64,000 nt of DNA from Amoebophrya sp. A120 (taxonomy: Eukaryota > Sar > Dinophyceae > Syndiniales > Amoebophryaceae): positions 736,564-800,563 of the forward strand of contig CAJINV010000005.1 of assembly GCA_905178155.1 (NCBI GenBank), written 5' to 3'. Numbering within the stretch: position 1 is the first letter of the stretch; each line of letters begins with the position of its first letter. The notes below the pieces were generated by a model. It was not told the DNA's origin. It did not search any database and saw nothing but the letters and a program-made list of their open reading frames with translations. The position numbers were made by a program, and so were the translations under genes. Positions 61,373 through 64,000 of the stretch are shown one piece after another.

Positions 61373-62761
61373 CTACCGGGGGCGCACAGGACCACCTCCA
61401 CGATTACTCGACGAGGCCCCAGGACCACCGGGGTTGTTCACTCCGTAATTTCTGCCCCCTCGGTTCTTGCCCTTGCCGCCCCGTCGCTCCTCTAGGGAAC
61501 GGGAACGGGACCGGGGGCGCCGGTAGGAGGAAGATGAGGACGCGACGTTATTGCGGCTGTTGGCGCTGGTTCTATTGTTCGCATTTTCATTCCCTCTAGA
61601 GGATGAAGGTGCGCCACTTCCCGCTTGCCTCAAGTTTACTGATCCGTAGTGCACCTCTCGGCGCGGTTGTTGCTGGTTGCGCATGTAGTATCCCGGCGGC
61701 TTACTCGAGGACGTGGAAGCAGCAGAGAAGGTCTCTTCGTTGCTGTTCACCATAAACGGATTTGCTGGCGCTTGCTGATAGAAACTCGAAACAGACGAGA
61801 TTCCCGCACGGACCGACGAAGCGACCGACGAGATTCCCGCACGGAGCATTGCAGCAGACATAGCGCCCGCGCTGCGGATGCCGCTGGAGCTGGGCGTCAT
61901 CGGAACGGATCGGAGGTCGATGTCCTCGTTGAATTCATCATCCGGCTCCTCCTCTTCTTCATAGTGTGCATCTATGTCTTCATCCTGTGCGCTATCATTG
62001 CCACCACGGGGCCCATTGTTCATATGCAGTAGCTCGAATTGCTCCTCTTCTTCGCCGGGTTCTTCGTCGTATTCCTCGTCCACCATATCTGTCGTCCAGG
62101 GTCGGAGCCGCAGCAGAATCCTCGCGAACCGTTTCTCTTCCTCGAGCTTCTCCTGCTGATTCCACTGGGCACCGTCGGCCGGCTCGTTTCGGGTCAAGCG
62201 CGTCCGGATCGACGCAAAAGACCGGCACGTCGTGGCGGACAAATCGTCGGCGATATCCAAGAACGCAGCTCTGTCCGGCACTTGGTAGTTGTGGAAGAAA
62301 GGGTGGAGGAGCTGGTTGTCGGGATGACCCAGGATACTATTTTCACCCTCTGCGCCCACAAACTCCTGATCCAGCGCCAAAACCTCCGCCCGGATCTGCA
62401 GCAAGTCATTCATCGTCTCCACGCTGCCGCTCGCGGTCTCGTTGGCGCTCCTGGCAAAGTGCCGCCTTTTGCACTTGTTTCGTTTGCCGTCTGCGCGCGC
62501 GTGCGCGGTGTCCCAGTGCTTGAAGGCGGACAGCAGCGCGACGCCCTCCGCGTCCCAGCCGTTTGGCTGCCGGCAGAGAAGGCAACGCGGCCCCCACCAC
62601 TTCCTGTCGTGGAAGGAGTCGGCATCTTGTGGGAGGGTCAGAATCCAGGGCGCAAGGTAGAAACTCCGCTCAGTCTCCGTGAGCAACTGCGCCGGGTTGC
62701 CGCCGTTTCGGCTCGCCCGGTCGACTTCCTTTTTGATTTGCTGCTTGTTCATGATCGCCAT
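61373..62761 (-). CDS. CCHH-motif protein with RS-rich tail, intronless copy
   Basis: Single exon, 462 codons from ATG 62761 (MAIMNKQQIKKEVDRAS). It aligns along its length with the neighbouring gene: SFYLAPWILTLPQDADSF, then WGPRCLLCRQPNGWDAEGVA, FKHWDTAHARADGKRNKCKR, LLHPFFHNYQVPDRAAFLDI and EKRFARILLRLRPW. Conserved Cys and His spacing suggests a zinc-binding fold. A long acidic region (EEYDEEPGEEEEQF) and a Ser-rich region follow, then an RS patch (YRRPRSRSRSLEERRG) and a Gly/Arg/Asn-rich end. No family name is recognised. It has neither introners nor GT-AG introns, so it may be a retrocopy-like or uninvaded duplicate. Confidence 0.78.
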   Translation of the reverse strand: MAIMNKQQIKKEVDRASRNGGNPAQLLTETERSFYLAPWILTLPQDADSFHDRKWWGPRCLLCRQPNGWDAEGVALLSAFKHWDTAHARADGKRNKCKRRHFARSANETASGSVETMNDLLQIRAEVLALDQEFVGAEGENSILGHPDNQLLHPFFHNYQVPDRAAFLDIADDLSATTCRSFASIRTRLTRNEPADGAQWNQQEKLEEEKRFARILLRLRPWTTDMVDEEYDEEPGEEEEQFELLHMNNGPRGGNDSAQDEDIDAHYEEEEEPDDEFNEDIDLRSVPMTPSSSGIRSAGAMSAAMLRAGISSVASSVRAGISSVSSFYQQAPANPFMVNSNEETFSAASTSSSKPPGYYMRNQQQPRREVHYGSVNLRQAGSGAPSSSRGNENANNRTSANSRNNVASSSSSYRRPRSRSRSLEERRGGKGKNRGGRNYGVNNPGGPGASSSNRGGGPVRPR

Positions 62762-64000
62762 CCGATGCTTTCCATGAACTTGAACACAACAGCTTTAGCT
62801 ATGTACACTAGAGGCACGACAGCAGTGTCACTGGTAATTCTAACTCCTGCAACTCCTGCTCCTTCGTACTACTTCGTGTTATGAAGCCACAAACACAATT
62901 GTTGCTGACAAGAAATGTACATGAATGGGGATGAGCCTGAAATTGTCGGACTTGGGGGAATTTGGTGACACTATGAATGCAGGTTTATCCCGGACCCACT
63001 TCTCCTTCTCACGTCTGCTCCTCCTGCACGTGGATTCGTATATCCAACCTATCGCTAGTCTCCGGAGAACGTCTCAAGAATCATCTCTGACAGTACATAG
63101 AACGACCTGCTGCTTCTTGCGAAAATTGTACGAAAACGAAAACCATAAAAACGAAAAGTCAGAAGGACGAATCAGAAACCAGCGCACACCCACATAAACT
63201 CTATCAACTGAGTCTGAGAATGACTTCCCGCCCGGTACCTAGCATAATAAACACTTGATTAACCCACGCATACGCAATGTCTGTGTGCAGGAACGAATCG
63301 ACTTGGACGACTTCAAGAGCGCTTACCCTTGCCCTTCTTCGCCCGACTATAAAACAAATGTACGTACGCAGCTGCGACTACGACGAACACCCTCTTTGTC
63401 GAGTGAAGAAATGTTGAAACCCCTTTACCTTCTCTTACCGGTGCGGGAAAAAATTATTCCAAATTTCATGTCAGTCCGGACGCTTAAATAAGTACATCAT
63501 GTACAGTTTGCTATGGTGGGTCAGGTCGTGTTTCCTAATATGGGTCCCAAAAAATGATGAACCGCGTTGCTCGTTCATGCTCCGCCCCTGGTGCTTCGCT
63601 TGTAGCATCGCAAATCCAACATGTGGTCTCACTTCGTCCCGTAGCCAATATGTAACATGATCGCTTCTTGTCAAGTGTGTCTAATAAGTAGAGTAAAAGT
63701 CGCTTAATTAAATGGAAATGAAATGATGTCTATTTTTAATTTTTCTTTTACAGTAGAAGGGCCGCGTGTACTAGTGGGGTTTGGGTTGTGTTTGCTACTT
63801 GATGACATTAACCTGTGTGCATTTGGTGTGGTACATTTGCATAATTCTTGCTGGCCTAGGTGGAGTGGCCGTCAAGATTTATTTCTTCATGGGTATAATG
63901 TACTCACAAGTAAAACCGCCCTGAATCTGCTACAGTGTCATGTTGGGGTGTGGCACGAAATTGATACTGGTAACAAAAACTGCTATACGTAAATTAGATT
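62762..64000. other. Region without a supported gene
   Basis: About 1.2 kb with frames up to 90 codons on both strands and no motif. A gene may continue past the window edge. Confidence 0.4.

Overview
The window is nuclear DNA from a eukaryote with spliced genes. The best fit is an alveolate of the Amoebophrya (Syndiniales) type. This is inference from three things seen here: many intron-sized elements with terminal inverted repeats (TIRs) inside genes, a compact gene layout, and about 19 well-supported genes all on the minus strand, as in dinoflagellate unidirectional gene arrays. No rRNA, tRNA, CRISPR, phage or bacterial operon signal was recognised.

The main content is an introner system. 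I find 37 elements, mostly 120-420 bp with two larger ones (815 and 1300 bp). They belong to about eight TIR families, called A-H here. Each starts with TA(T) and ends with (A)TA or a close variant, and each is flanked by a 5-bp direct repeat (22 identical, 14 matching 4/5, one 3/5). Removing the element plus one repeat copy restores the reading frame at every host-gene site tested. The resulting introns lack GT-AG ends. About 16 other introns in the same genes are ordinary GT-AG introns of 43-380 nt. All families share a scattered internal motif, TTTGTNATGC or its complement, that I do not see in the ordinary introns.

Layout: 0-7 kb holds small genes (a secreted protein, a Myb/SANT-like protein, a basic possibly mitochondrial protein, another secreted protein) and a 706-bp GGGCCC-rich fold-back element. 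9.4-20.8 kb holds an FkbM-type methyltransferase, an aldo/keto reductase, a membrane-anchored thioredoxin and a small conserved-looking protein, all with introners. 22-24.5 kb holds a DUF674-like protein and a small Cys-motif protein, both intronless. 26.2-31.9 kb holds a Hedgehog-type Hint protein with seven introners. 32.5-36.6 kb holds a fucosyltransferase-like Golgi protein with three introners. 37.6-40.6 kb holds an ICMT/DUF1295-like membrane protein and a nitroreductase, both intronless. 41.2-54.5 kb is one giant type II membrane protein (2849 codons, GT92-like) split by 12 introners. 55-57.4 kb is a multi-pass membrane protein with an in-frame TAG. 57.9-62.8 kb is a tandem paralogue pair with RS-rich tails: one copy has three introners, the other none.

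The genes do not form one pathway. Three encode probable secretory-pathway glycan enzymes and several encode membrane or secreted proteins. Splice models were worked out by hand from frame continuity and repeat boundaries. They need RNA evidence.
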